A DNA stretch of 64,000 nucleotides, taken from Fratercula arctica (Eukaryota; Chordata; Aves; Charadriiformes; Alcidae). Shown here in pieces: positions 50,093 through 63,812 of the stretch. Positions within the stretch are counted from its first letter, which is position 1. Each line of letters opens with the position of its first letter. A model generated the notes under the pieces. It was not told where the DNA came from and searched no databases. It saw only the letters and a list, made by a program, of their open reading frames with translations. Made by a program: the position numbers and the translations under genes. The stretch lies in the NCBI GenBank assembly GCA_947846985.1, contig CANTUZ010000007.1, forward strand, positions 31,066,355 to 31,130,354, given 5' to 3'.

Positions 50093-52132
50093 ATCTGCTT
50101 TCTTTTCGTTTTTGGCTCCACATCATGCAAACAGAGAAATGTGAAGCAGAGGTTTGAAAAGAAAAAGCAAAATTAGAGGACAGGACTAAGGAATCATCAG
50201 CCTTTATGCTGGGCTGTCAAGCTCCTATCTATACATGGTATTCAAGCAAATGATATTGAGTATCATGGACTGGATGCATGTGAGATCAATTACAGGACAA
50301 GTGCAGAATAGTAAAATAATTGAAGAATATTATATTATTTAGATACATAGAGGGAAAGAAAAAAACTGTACAAAAGAAAACCTATGAGAAAGAGTTTGCC
50401 ATCAAAGGCAGGAAGGAAGAAGTTGAGGAAAGAGGATATTTGACAGACCTAGCCAATGCATCCTTGTTGCTATATAGAATATTGAGGCTGAGCAATTGCA
50501 ATAAAATGTACATTAACATGTGATTTTGATAGTAGGGTAATTGTCCATTACAGACAGAACAAGAAAAATTTTGTTGCAGTTAAGAATCCTTTCTCATATG
50601 AAAAAATAAACTATTTGTGGGAGCTAAAATACAAGCCCTGGCAAGCCTTACTGCAGTGCTTTGGCATAATTGCTCCCACCGCTGACCCCAGTCCTCTGCT
50701 GTGGGTTACTGTTCTCGCAGCAGTTGTCAGAAATCACATGTGCCTTGGCTGCTTCAGTTAAAAGTCACGAGTGAACATCCAACAAAGGCTGGCTTGCGCT
50801 CAGACACCAGGCTCTGGGTCTCAGCAGCTCTGAGGCAAGAACCATTCTGCTCGCTGCTGTTCTTCCCAGCGCTGTGATTTATGCAACAGCAAAGACTGCC
50901 ACATTGTCACATACGGGCATCCCAAAATTGGTGCAGCAAAGCAATACTCTATTCGACAATACTTCATTCGGACAAACTGCGTTCTGTAATATTTACTTGA
51001 GAATGAAATGAAAGAAGGATTTCTGTGTTAGAATATCAGGCTGTAAGTGTTCCTAAAGGAACATATTTTTAAAATACTTCATTTTATGTGTTATAGGAAT
51101 GGATAGAAACTAGAAAACTTGTTCAGCTTCGAAGAAGGTATATAAAGGCCTGTTTGTGACTTTAATAGGGGGTTTCAATTTAAGCTTGTTAAGAATATAA
51201 GCTAATAAAGAAGTTGCTCCGAAACTTCAGGGATTTTAAAGAATTTATAGGGAGTGAATGGATAAATGAAAATGCTGGCCACTGAGTAAGAGACCCTATT
51301 ATTTGTCCAGAATTCAGTGTAAGATGTTTTCTCACTTTAATTATGACCTTTTATAACAATCTGAAATTTTCTGGAGACACAATTGTTTAAGGTCTTTTTT
51401 CTTGCATTACAACTATATAATATTTAATTTAATGTCTCTTAACTTTTCGGTTTCAGCCTACACACCTATGGATGTTATTCTATTCGATTTCATAAAAGTA
51501 ATGAGGCTTAGTGCTATCCATATATATTCCTCATCATTGCCAATGTGGCATTGTGAGATCTATTTTAGGGAGGGAGTCTCTATATACCAAGTTAATGAAA
51601 TAATTTATGATAAAATCTTGTAGAGGTGGACAGAGAACATGGCTTCTTGCTAATGTCTTAATCAGGTCATTGAGCTATCTCGGCAGCTCTGTCAGTTCCA
51701 CTTAGCAACAGCTCTGATACATTTAATCCATATTTTTTCACCATCTCACAAAGCTTCTGTTGGTTTCCTTTCCTTAACAGACTTTTCCAGAAGTCATCCT
51801 TTACTCCTAAGTATCATCAAAAGCATATTCCTGCAATTTTACTTGTGAATGTACAAGCAGTACTTCTGTTTGTGAATTACTCTCTTTCCTACTAACTCAG
51901 CACATGTTTTAGCAGATGTAAAGCGTATCTAGCTAAAATTAAAGAGTGAAACTGGACTTTTGCTGAAGAGACTATCTTGCTCAAAAAGTCAGCTTGTGTC
52001 AGCACAGAATATGTTTCAGGTAGGGCATAAGTAGGTTATTTTTCACACAGCTTGTTACCATTCTGGCTAAAATTTCAATGTGCTGTACTAGGACAGTATA
52101 AGTGATCTGATAATCCAAAACTTCAGGCCTGG

Positions 52133-52211
52133 AATGATTAGAAGCAGGTACGTGGCATAAAGCTGCACCATGTTTATACATACGTATGCCACATACCTGC
52201 TTTTAATCATT
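52133..52211. repeat. 79-nt hairpin with 27-bp arms
   Basis: The arms 52133-52159 and 52185-52211 are reverse complements at 25 of 27 positions. On either RNA strand one of the two differences becomes a G-U wobble, leaving a single true mismatch. The loop is 25 nt. Key matching core: AGCAGGTA/TACCTGCT and GTGGCATA/TATGCCAC. Confidence 0.85.
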
Positions 52212-52499
52212 TAGATCTATCTTCTGGTGAGAAAACTAAGTTCCCTTAAAACTGAATACAATGTGAGTGTTTAGTTCTTGATGATTTCTTTGTGAATCTC
52301 TAGAATAATTTTGGGTGTATCTCTGACTGGGTTCAAACTTCTAAATGTGAAAAGATATAAGATTTTCTGTTATTATTATTATTACTAATTCAATATGTTT
52401 GGTCTCAATTAGATAAATATTCAACATCATAACATTATTTTTCCCCCTCATGATTGGAAGTACCCAAAGAACAGGGGTTTCTATGGCTGCAGCAAGTCT

Positions 52500-52917
52500 A
52501 GCCGGGGCCACTAAGAGGGTCAGGGACCTGGAGCATATGAGGGATGAGGGGAGGCTGCTAGAATATGATCTGTCCAACCTTATGAAGTAAAGGCTCGGGG
52601 CATCTTATTGCTGCCTTCAGGTACCTAATGGGAGAGTACAGAGAAGACAGAGCAAGGCTATTTTAGAGGTGCCCAGTGATAAGATTAGAGACAAATGTTG
52701 AAAGATGGGAAAATCTGGTTAGATATAAGAAAAACTTTTGCCCCATGAGGGAGATCAAGCAGGTGGGAAGAGGTTCCCAAGAGAAGCTGTGACATCTCTT
52801 TCCCCAGAGAAAGTCAGATCTCAAATGGACTTGATCCTGTGTATCTGCTCAAACTGTACTTGCTTTGAGCAGATGAGCTGCAGAGGTCCCTTCCAATCTG
52901 TTATTCTGTGACTGTGA
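52500..52917 (+). mobile_element. CR1 LINE fragment, 3' end (about 420 bp)
   Basis: A collinear CR1 3' segment: CAGGGACCTGGAGCATATGA, then CTGCCTTCAGGTACCTAATG, GGGAGAGTACAGAG, GCTTTGAGCAGATGAGCTGC, AGAGGTCCCTTCCAATCTG and TTATTCTGTGACTGTGA. The 5' boundary is approximate. Confidence 0.9.
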
Positions 52918-55647
52918 CACATGCCAGGGAGTGTCTGAGATATTTATCTAACGGCTACAGTAGAGACAAGGAAAACTAATGGGATTGTCAGTTATGAAAA
53001 AAATAGATACATTTCTAGAAATCTCAACTCCAGTTTAGTAGCTAAGTATCACGGCCTGAAGTTGTGGGGGATTTCTAATTGTTCATGTGAACGGAGGCTT
53101 GCTTGTAGTTTGAGGAAAAAGAAGTCCTTATTCTCTGAAAAGCCTCCATTTGATTCAATAGGTATAAGCTTTCGAGGAAGATCTTTGATCAGGTTAGAAA
53201 ATCACACTAAATATGATGGTAGACTGGCATCTAGCAGGAAACTGGCATAATTTTAAAAGGTTTGTATAAGCATGCTGAACTTCCAGATCATTTGGAAGAT
53301 CTGTGTTAATAGTAAGAGTCTAAATGGGTGTTTACAATAATTTTAAGATTACAAGTTTAAATACCTAATACGACATACAAATTAGCAAATTATAAAATTA
53401 CTTTTGTCATAAACTACCTAGAAGAAGAAATTGAGACTTTTCTTTCTGTCACAAACCACATTTTAAATAGACTTCAAAAATTACTTTTAGCTACAGCTGC
53501 CTCCCATGTTCATCTGCCACCAAAACACTTTGTAGAAAAGATTTTTCTATGGCATTTCAAAATGTCTGGATTTTCTAGTTAATAACTTTAATAATTTTTG
53601 AGAATTTAAGCAAGCAGAATATATTCATGCAGTTATGTAATGTTTATTCTCCTCTCAAAAGAAACGTAGCAAATGATTTCTTATTCTTTTTCTGTTTGCC
53701 CTGAGCTGGTAATACACTGCATATATGAAAAGCCTATTAGAAAAATCTATCTCTGTTCCCACAAGTCTAGCAAAGAATAATAAAAAGGAATCATCTAACT
53801 TTCATGTAGAATAATTCAAGAAAGATACCATCTATGGACTCTAAAGCTGGGAGTATTGCAAGGACTAGGTTACTAGCAAGAGCTAATGAAGTAGATCTTT
53901 GCTGGATGTGAGGCAGACCAGAAAAAATGAATTTTTTTATTAGATAAAAGTCAAGGATAGCTTTGGACCAGAGGTCTTCAATGCCAAGCTCACTGACCCA
54001 AAGAGGACAGATGCTGCAGATGCTGAATGAGACAATCAAAAAAGCAAGCTAAACAGAGAAAATTAAGAATATTTTTTTGTATTTTTCAAGATATTTGATG
54101 TCCATTCTGACATTATGTTTTTTAGAAAGCCAAGTTAATTACAAGCTCATTATCAACACTGTATAATCTATAGTGCTTGCATTTGGGGAAATCATTATAA
54201 TAACATCTACATATGTACAGATTCTTGCTAACTAAATAAAGTCCTATGTAAAAAAGCTGTTGCTCTCTACACAAACACCGTGTTCTACATGGTCTTCACA
54301 GTTGTGTGCTCAGCCTGTGTACTTATACTGCATATGAGGCCAGATAAAGAGAACAAGAAGTTGAATATTTTTATTACACTGTTTTGAAAATAGTGTTTCA
54401 AGAGAACTCCCATTAGTCCATCCTTTGTAAAAGAGAGATTCCAGGAAACATCTGCATAGCACAGCACCAGCATTAACAGAAGTCAAATTTAAATGGAACA
54501 TAACAAAACCAAAACCAAATAGCTATATTTAAAATCTGCAGGAAAGTTCAATTTTGTTTTAAAAGAAAACTTTGAATCACAGCAATTGCAAATCAGTTTA
54601 AGACAATCAGTTACTTTTGATACTTCCTACTAAAGGAGGTAGTAGAGATGATCTACTTAAGGGAAAGTGTTGACACATTTAAACGCAATTGCTTCCTCAA
54701 ATAACTGGAAGCTGTACTACAGATTGCAACCCACCTACAAAGCTGTATGCCAAAATTGGAAAAAAATCACAGCACTTCTACAAGATCCAAGGAAAAACAA
54801 TGTGAGAAGTAAGCCTGGTATAAGTAAGTCTGATTAAGGTCTTGCTAAACAGGAAGAACATTGTCACCCTCAAAATGAAGCCAGAATATTAGAATAGAAT
54901 AAGAAATAGCAAATTGACTTACAGTCAAGCAGAAAGGGTCTCCCATGAGCAAGGACTTGAAAGTGATGACACTAGTGCAGTAAAAGTAAGCTCAAACAAG
55001 TGGCTTGAAAAGAAACTCCTGTCACAGGTCAGGAACAAGATATTAAAGAGTGGGAAAAATGTGGATAGATGCAAAGAAGTACAAAAATCTTTCACAGTGA
55101 TTTTTATAATATTTTGTAAAATTTGAGATTTTTTCTTGAATTTTCAAACCATTGTGCTCAAGAAAAGACAATTTTTACATTAATTATTTCATTACCTACT
55201 GGTAAAATCAAGGACCACAGTACAACATTGTACAATGGAAGAGGTAGAAAAACTTAACAATAATTATGAATTTATTGAGAGTGTGGAATTTAGCCTTTTC
55301 TCATACTTGATCTTCTTTGTATACAAAAATATTAAGTCAGTTGCCTAAGCTAACAAGTCTTTTTAACCCACCAAAATATATCTATTATTTGCTGTCAGGG
55401 ACTGAGGCAGATGAGAGAGAAAAGACAATTGCCAACAGATTTGAATAATGAAGAAAGGTGGCAAAGGGTTAGGGCCAGGATTTTCCTAAATTATTACTTA
55501 TTCTGGATGCCTTATTTGAGAGATCTGAGAAACAGAAACATAGTGCTTTCCAAAGCACAGTTAAGTGGCATTGTGTTGAACAGTTAAATATACTGTTCAG
55601 TTTAGAAAATCTTGTTTAACTCTCATCTTTTCCCTTAAAGGTTTACT

Positions 55648-55703
55648 ATGGACCAGATGACCTCTGCAGGCCCCTTCCAACCTCACCTGCGATTCTGTGA
55701 TTC
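55648..55703 (+). mobile_element. CR1 LINE fragment, short 3' end
   Basis: A remnant of about 55 bp: GACCAGATGACCTCTGCAGG, then CCCCTTCCAACCTCA and GATTCTGTGATTCC. Confidence 0.85.
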
Positions 55704-56965
55704 CTACTCTGTCCAGCACTAACAACGAAAATGGTACTGTAAGCACACTGCCGGTTCGCAGCATCCATCTTCCCAGTCTGCAGGTATGTGGTACAGCTGT
55801 AACACAGCCCTTCTGCAAACTCACTTCCCTTCTGCTGAAGCAGGGGCTCTTCTAAATCTCTGCCAGCTGGTATGAGAGTTTGGAATGAGGTAGGCTGGGG
55901 GCGGTTTTCCTTAGCTCCTTCCCTGGCTGCTTATGAAGACTGCAGACTTTCTTGATATAGCACATGTATAAACTCATGGAATTTTTATGAAGAGAAATTA
56001 TATACAACTACTACTCTTATAGAAAATCTGTCCTTTATGAAGCGACACTCCCAACTATCAGGAAGGATTAGCAGAGCCAGAAAAAGGCAGTCTGTAATTT
56101 TGCATGTACAAATGGTGCTTTGCATACCGTTATATGTAGAGTGGAAAGCTAATAGGTGCATTTTGACTTTCTAAGAGCCTATTTCTAAGAAAGCATTTTT
56201 CCAATTGGGTTAAACATGCAACTTTTGTCTTACAATGACTTTAAAATAACCTTAAATCTACTCAAGATGAAAAAATCCTTATGAAATTTCTAAGGTGAAA
56301 TTTCAAACTTAATATTGATTTTCTTTTGAGGAATAAAATTACATTTCTAGGAAGTGTTTTGTCCTGCATATCTCAGAAACAAATGTTTTACTGTATGACT
56401 TCATAAAAATTCCTATTGCTCTGTTTTCAATTTTTATTAATTAAGTATGAGAAAAACTTTATGCAGAGATACTAGCCTGAAATTAAGTTTTTAAGGGTAT
56501 TGTTTTTCTGGTTGGTTAGGTCTTTGCTTTTTAAGTTCTGCCAGGTATTTAAATAAATTATATTATTATGTTGATCTTTGCTGAAGGGAAATATGACTTA
56601 GAACTATCTATGACCTAAAATTGAAAAAACTATTCAAAATATAAAAATTCGCTTCCATGAAAAACCAAATCAATTGAATACAGAACTACAAATTGTATTT
56701 GTAATAGAAAAATCTTAAACTGGGTATCAATAAGGAGAAAGAGAAGACATGAGGGGGAAATAATTTTTTATGATCAGTTTCCTACTGTCAATAAGTATGG
56801 TGATTTGTCAACTGAGAACAGTATAAAAAGACATTATGACATATGCGCTGTTACTAATTGGAGGGAAACTTGGATATAAACCATTTATGGCTTTAAGATC
56901 AACAACATACTAATCAATCTGCCACTTCATAGATAGTAAATATAAACTATATAGATTAAAACTAA

Positions 56966-57125
56966 TCATAGAATCATTCAGGTCGGAAAAGACCCTTGGG
57001 ATCATCAAGTCCAACCATCAACCCCACTGTACAAAGTTCTCCCCTACACCATATTCCCCAACACCACATCTAAACGACTCTTAAACACATTCAGGAATGT
57101 TCCCAGTGTTAGTGTATCCCAGTCA
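56966..57125 (-). mobile_element. CR1 LINE fragment, 3' end
   Basis: Read on the plus strand it starts TCATAGAATCATTCAGGTCG, continues GGAAAAGACCCTTGGGATCA and TCAAGTCCAACC, and then CCCCAACACCACATC. This is the reverse complement of a CR1 tail. Its upper boundary is approximate. Confidence 0.9.
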
Positions 57126-58329
57126 AGCTCCTAAATTAAAAAATAATGGGATCTTGACAATCAAGCTTTATTATTACTATGAACAAAAAGCTGTTAGAAG
57201 TCACTGTGTCATACACTGGGATGTAACCATATAGCTACTGCAAATAATGTAAGGATAGTCTCTCAGTAGGTAGGAGGTAGGAGGTAGTAAAAGTAATCCA
57301 AGTACAGTTCAGGAGTGATACAGTCTGTCTTCTTTTTGGTGAGAGGGTTCAATGAAATTATTCTATATTATTCTAATATAATCAATTTTATATGTGTAGA
57401 AGTTCATAAATATATCGCATGCAGTATTCTAAATCCTTCCTCCCAAAAGATTTCAAGCAAGTAGCTTTATACATTTGAATCTCTCACTAGTTACTACCTG
57501 TTCCAGCATAAATTCTAACGTTAGACTGCTGGTAATAGGCTGCCTTCTGTAAGAACTCACTGTCTTGAAAGTTCATCTCTTAAAGCTATCACAAATATTA
57601 CCACAAGTTTGACCTGCTTCATGTAGTTTATATAAGATATCTAGTTGCCTCAATTGACCTATAAAATAAACCGAATAAAAAAAGCCCTTCCTGCTACTTA
57701 GTAGTTAATAAGAACCCATCAAAGAAATGTGTTGACATTACTAAAATCTCCATATAACGTGCCACAACTTTGTAGTGCAAGAGGACACCAAGCTTTTGGT
57801 TTCAGTATAACTGATTTAATAGTTTATACGCTGTTTTCTGGAAACTGCACAAAGTACTTGGAAAAATGTCTTCTGTTTCAGAAATGCAGGAAACATCCCT
57901 TTTCCCCTATTAACTCCAAGTAGCACACAAATGTCACACCTCCTAGAAGTAAGTGCAAAGTTGAATCCTAATGTATCTACTGTCGAGTCAGAATGTGTCT
58001 GTTGGCTTTTGAGGGTTTTTTTATTTGAAGGTTGGTTGGTTTGCTTATTCTTGAAGTATCCTACTAGTTCAAGTACTCCAGAACAAATTATTTTCATTCT
58101 TCTCTCACTGGCCTTTAGTTACCTTCTGCAAGAGTTTTTTTCTATAGAATCTGAAGTAAGGTAAGCCTGTCTGTTGTAAGAGAACAGATCTGAACAGGTC
58201 ATTGGCAAGATGCATGTATGAATGAATTTGTTAGTCCCATATTGCAATAACCTTGAACACTAGGTAGGCAACTATGACCTAAATAGAGGTTGTCTTCATT
58301 ACTGCTCATGCAAAATGTTGTTTCTCAGG

Positions 58330-58353
58330 AAAAAAAAAAAAAAAAAAAAAAAA
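58330..58353. repeat. Homopolymer A run (24 nt)
   Basis: The longest mononucleotide run in the window. No AATAAA or gene-like sequence precedes it, so it does not look like the tail of a processed pseudogene. Confidence 0.9.
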
Positions 58354-58766
58354 GTATACTAACGAAGCAATTGGAAATTTAGCTATATACTGTGAAAAAC
58401 ACTGTTGTATGTTTTAATTCATTTTACTGAGATTACATTCTCCTTTTTGATAGTAGTGTTTCCTATTTATAAAAGCAGTTATTGCAAATAGAATTTTAAG
58501 AAAGTGCAAGTATGTCTGCATTGTTTCTTTATTAGATGCCATCAACTTAACTCTACACTGCTTCCTATGTGAATTGGCATATAACTTTTTTCTTTTACTA
58601 ATCATCTGAATCAAAAGGGAGAACAATTGCCTACACAACATGATTGTGACAATGTGATGTTAAGAGCGATGGAGATATTCAAAACAACACTATTTATAGT
58701 TTTTATGTAAATCTACAATAGGTTGTATCACAGAAAATCATATCCTTACCTTTTTCCGTTATAGTG

Positions 58767-59310
58767 TCATAGAATGATTCTGGTTAGAAGGGACCTCAGG
58801 AGCTTTCTAGCCCAACCTCCTGATCAACACAGGGCCAGGTACTAGGTCAGAGCAGGTCACTGAAGGTTTTTTCTACTTTTGTCTTGAAAGCCTCCAGGAC
58901 ATCAGAACACTTCTGGGAAGCCTGTTCCAATGTTTGACTGTCATAATAGTGAAAAAGTATGTCTTATAACTGATCTGAACATCCCCTGTTTTAATTTATG
59001 CCCACTGCTTGCTGTCTTTCCTCCTCCTCCCGTGCTCTGTGAAAAGCCTAGCTCAGTCTACTTGATGACCTTCCTGTAGGTACTGGAGGCTGCTGAAACT
59101 GTCTCTTTTCCAGGCTGAACAAGCCCTGTTCCCTTATCCTTTGCTCTTTGGGCAAGTGCTTCAGCCCCCAACCATCTCGGTCACCCTCTGCTGAACTCAC
59201 TTCATTTTATCAATATCTTTCTTGTGCTGTTGGGGCAGGAAGTGTGCAAACTTAGCAGTATTCCATATGTGGTCTAATGAGTGCTGAGTAAAAGATGACT
59301 ACTCCTTACC
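58767..59310 (-). mobile_element. CR1 LINE fragment, 3' end (about 540 bp)
   Basis: On the plus strand: TCATAGAATGATTCTGGTTA, then GAAGGGACCTCAGGAGCTTT, CTAGCCCAACCTCCTGATCA, AGCCTGTTCCAATGTTTGAC, TTCCAGGCTGAACAAGCCC and GTGTGCAAACTTAGCAGTAT. It is the longest well-preserved CR1 fragment in the window. Confidence 0.92.
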
Positions 59311-62300
59311 CTGTAAGTAGTAGAATGGTAGATGCAAGTTTTAATTGCATTTATTACATGTAACAACTGTATCAAAATAAGCATTGATTCTGAACATATG
59401 TTGACATATATTCCATAAATGTAAAAGGATAATGATAGTTATGTTCAGGTAGAAAATACTTGAATTTTTTGCTTATTCACTGATAATAACAACCCTTATT
59501 TATCCACCAATTATTATCACTGGATATTAAAGAGTATGGAAAGGATCTGGCATACCCTCAACAAAACCTAGTATTTAGATTTGACACTTGTCAGTGTAGG
59601 TCTGTATCATATGCCATCTCAAGGCCTTGACAGAATAAGGACTTATGCCCAAGGTCAGTCTTCTCTGGTAAGTTTTTGAATGTGACTCTTCTTCATTGTC
59701 TCTTAAAAAGTAATATATGCTGCCTTTAATGTCAAGAGAGGGAGGCCCTTGAGGCCATTGTATTTCTTTGCATTGTTGAATGCAATGATTCTTAGATATA
59801 TTTAGTTTTTAATCCCACAAATGTCTTCTGAGGCTCGTGAAAGGTGCTGCATATGTCAATAAAAAATCCATAGAACGTGTGGCCAGGCATTTCCTCCAAA
59901 TCATTGACATCAGAGGTTACAGAGCTTTTTGATTATTCATGGAAAAATGACCTGCCCTGGGGCAGGTGTTTGAGAGGTTTGAGGCAGTCACTTCAAGTCT
60001 TTCTCCTTAATGAGTTATCTAACTTCCAGTACACATACAAATTCCAACACAGAGACATACTTGTGTTCACACAAGCTCGCTGCTTCTATCTGCAAGTGTG
60101 GAAACAGGCTTTCTGCTATACCATCTGCTTTACTTTTAGATTAACACAGGGAAGCATGCAATTTTGTTACAAGTAAGGCAAGTAAGTTTGAGGCTATTAC
60201 TGCTGGATTTTTGTAACATAATAATCCATCAATCTTCCTTCTACCTTCAGTTTCCCTCCCAGTTGTCATTAGTTTTCCTACCAATTTTCCCACGTGTTTG
60301 ATCTCTCCTTTGTGATGCCATAAGAATGCAAGGTACAGAATACTTTTTAAAATCGTATGATTATAAGCATCACAGTCAAAGCTCATTTGAAAAAGTGCTG
60401 TAAACCAATATCCTTGTCAGCAAACTGTCTCCCAGCATCCTACCACCATCCTTTTGGTCATGTCACCTGTAAAAGCACACAATAACTCAATTTTTACTTT
60501 GACAAAAAGCCATACAGATCCACATCACAATATTATTGTTGTTCAGCCTGGCTCTAGCTGTTAGCTGCCAAGATGCTTTGAGGCTGCACTTTTACTTTGT
60601 GATGCTAGCCTAGAATATAAACACACAGACACATTTAAACCCATTCAAGTCCTATCCTTCGCATGCAAAAAACTTTAGTACTGTCATGTTTGCAGTTTTT
60701 AAAATAGACAGGCTCAGCATCTATATTTTGGTGCATAAGAAATTTTTAGTAAAAGTTTTAATATTTTCTGGGGTAAAAACAGAGATGTACATATGGGTAC
60801 AGCATCATAAAATGAAACTGGAGAACTGATAGTAAAATATAGTATGGTTTATCTTCATATATATTTATCAATAATAATAAAGGTAATAAAATACTTAGTA
60901 ATCAAATTTGCAAGTGGTAGCAAATTTCAGAGAGAGAGGAATAACATGAAACCTCCAGAAAGAAAAGATTACTGAATATAACATACAATATTCTGAGGCA
61001 AAGCCTATCAATGACAGATTCCCAAAGGAAGAGAGAAATACAGTTTGCTGAAACAGAGGAACAGAACCCAACACATCAAATCTGATTATTTAGCATAAAA
61101 TGGTTGAAAAATCCAGTTACAAACCAGGACAGGGATATAGTGGAGAATAGCATCTCTTGTTTTAGTGTGGATTATGCTGTCTTAAATTTTTTCAAAACTT
61201 CATCAATAGTCTTATTTGATTCAGTCCCATATCTCTTAATCTTGAACATGAATTTCACTGTGACTTGTGCCACCCCAAACATCAATGACGTGAGAGGATT
61301 TTCTGTAGGTGTAACAATCGGAATTTCTGTGTTAAAAGCTGTAGACAAGCAGTCCTTAAGACAAAAACTTCAATTCCATTTTAAGTTTCCAGCTCAGTTT
61401 TGGGTGTTTGAGTGAGATGCAGATAGCCTATCCTGCATGTGTGGAAGACAGCAACTCTACAGTACTGTATTGATCAGCAGGAATTTCTGGTACTTCTGTG
61501 ATAATGCCCGGTAGCATCATCATTGATGGATATATGTGTACTGATGAGACTTGGCAATGGAAGGTAGCTCTTTTCTTTTTCATTAAGCAAAATAATTGCA
61601 GCTGCATACATTAACTACAGACATTCTTGAGATAGCAAGGAGGGTGCTGTTGTAATAAATCAAATCATATTGCAAATACACTACCAGAGAGCTGTTCTAG
61701 AAGAACAGCAAAGGAGGCCTAGCAAGCCTCCTGAAAGTAAACTTCTGCTGAAATAAATTGGTAATATCTAATTAATATTGTTTAGTATATGTCACAAATA
61801 AGAGAGTTGCTCTTGGTTTATTATGTCAATTCAAAAGGCTGTTTACATCAAATAGTTTTGAGGTCTCAATTTTAACATAAGATACTTCTGCTTTAGAACA
61901 CATTTTAAGGTGCTTGATACAGTTGGAGTGACAGTGTTCGGCATTTTGGCTTATCCAGTTTCCTAAATTAAGTTACTGATAATACCTCTTGTTAGTGAGC
62001 AGCTGATGGCTTTATACTTTCTTGATACAGTGAACATTAAGGAATACTAGATGTTATCACCATTTTAATGTAAAATACAATTGATTTTAAAGAATAAAGT
62101 CTGTCATTGTAGTGGCGTTAATGTGGAATTAATGATCACAGGAAAAAATATACGTACCAAATTCCACTGCTTTAAAATACAAGATTCTGCTAACCATTGA
62201 AACATATGGAAAAAGCTTTGACATGTGATTGCGTCTTAATCATTGTTAGTAGTTGATTATTTTTTTTAATGCTTTATTTCATAATTTTATGCTTCATGTT

Positions 62301-63754
62301 AGTGAAAATGTTACGGGAGAAACCAGTGTGAAAAGAAAAGCTATTTGCCTCTCCTTACTTAATAACTCCTTCTTGCTGATCCATTTAGGTATTTTTTCCC
62401 CTCTGAAATTGCTTTCTGTATGCTGGAACACAGCTCATTGTTTTTCTGCCTGACACAGTCTAATCATTCTGGCTTGCAGACCCCTCACATGATAACAAAT
62501 ACATGCCACAGAAAAGGCATTACTGTATTACTAGGACATATAGTCCTCTTGCAAAATGACACGTATTTTATACTCTAATGGAAACAATACAGAAATTCTA
62601 AAAATCTGTGGAGTGATTCACATCATTTATATATTAGGAATTTTAATCACGTTCTTTTCACAAACTTGTTAAAATCCAAGAAGCTTTACTGAAAACATGA
62701 AGATTACTCTGCCTGGTTTTTTATACCAGTATAAGAATTATTTTCTTTCTGCAACAACGTGTAAAATTACAGCTGCCTTTTCAGTGGAGAATTCTTTAAG
62801 TGTCTTATTTTTGTCAATATTTTGATTAATGCTGCACAAAACTTTTTATACAACTGTTGATATTATTTTTTCAGTTTTCTTTTATGTTTTAGGTTTTAGA
62901 TATAATTATATGCTTATAATATATTCATATGAAGCATTAAATGTTGAAGAAACTTGTTAATACTGCCTTGGTTTTGGTTGTTTTTTTTCTTCAGGAGTAT
63001 CAATTAAGGCCTAGTGAAGGAAACTTCGTTTAAAAAAGCAAAATAAAAAATACAGCTAATAAATAAATTGATGACCAGAGTGCATTTTAAATTCTTTGGC
63101 AGTATTCTTACAATCAATACTGAACTGGGGTGCATACAAGATTTTTAGACTTTCTGGAAATAAAGTTCAACTCATGTAAGTTTCATTCTTACAATAGTTT
63201 ACATCTGAAAATCGAGACAAATAACTTCACTTGCAAGAGACTTCTCATTTACATTTAAGATTGTAAATTTATACAGTCTATATTGGTTAACTTACATTAA
63301 TGTATCTATTGCACTAACCCAAAAATTTTGTACAAAAAGCCAAAAAATAAGAGATCTGTTTTATAACAAAGACTATATCTTTATTATAACACAAGCTACT
63401 TATGCAGTCTGTTGAGTACCTCTTAATCATTTGATGTAATATGTTGCATATCATCTCTCCATTCTGAACATGCTTCCTTCCTTTAGAAACAAATCGGTTT
63501 TTCCCCCCAATATCTTGCTAAGTAGTTTAATTCAGATAGTAAGCTATTTTAAGTGCATAATGCTTCTTGCCTTTTACCGTGTTCTATGATGGTAGAGTCT
63601 CTGATGTTGTATTTAACATGAAGATTGCAGACCTTATTAAAGTACTTAAAGGTGTATAGCTGAGCTTTGTATAGATGGCAATAACACATTTTCTTATCCA
63701 GGCCAGTTTTAGGTATTTAAAATTCTAATCTATTCTTTTTGGCATAGATCTTTG

Positions 63755-63812
63755 GATGACAGTTGGACTTGATGATCTTAAGGGTCTTTTCCAACCGAAA
63801 CGGTTCTATGGT
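63755..63812 (+). mobile_element. CR1 LINE fragment, short 3' end
   Basis: ATGACAGTTGGACTTGATGA is followed by TCTTAAGGGTCTTTTCCAAC and CGGTTCTATGGTT, a CR1 terminal segment. Confidence 0.88.

Noticed and set aside
58330..58353. Poly-A run considered as the tail of a processed pseudogene
   Set aside because: No polyadenylation signal or recognisable cDNA precedes it and no target-site duplication was noticed. Processed pseudogenes are also rare in birds.
59877..60176. 99-aa plus-strand open frame
   Set aside because: No recognisable domain, no splice or promoter context, and a composition like translated AT-rich intergenic DNA.
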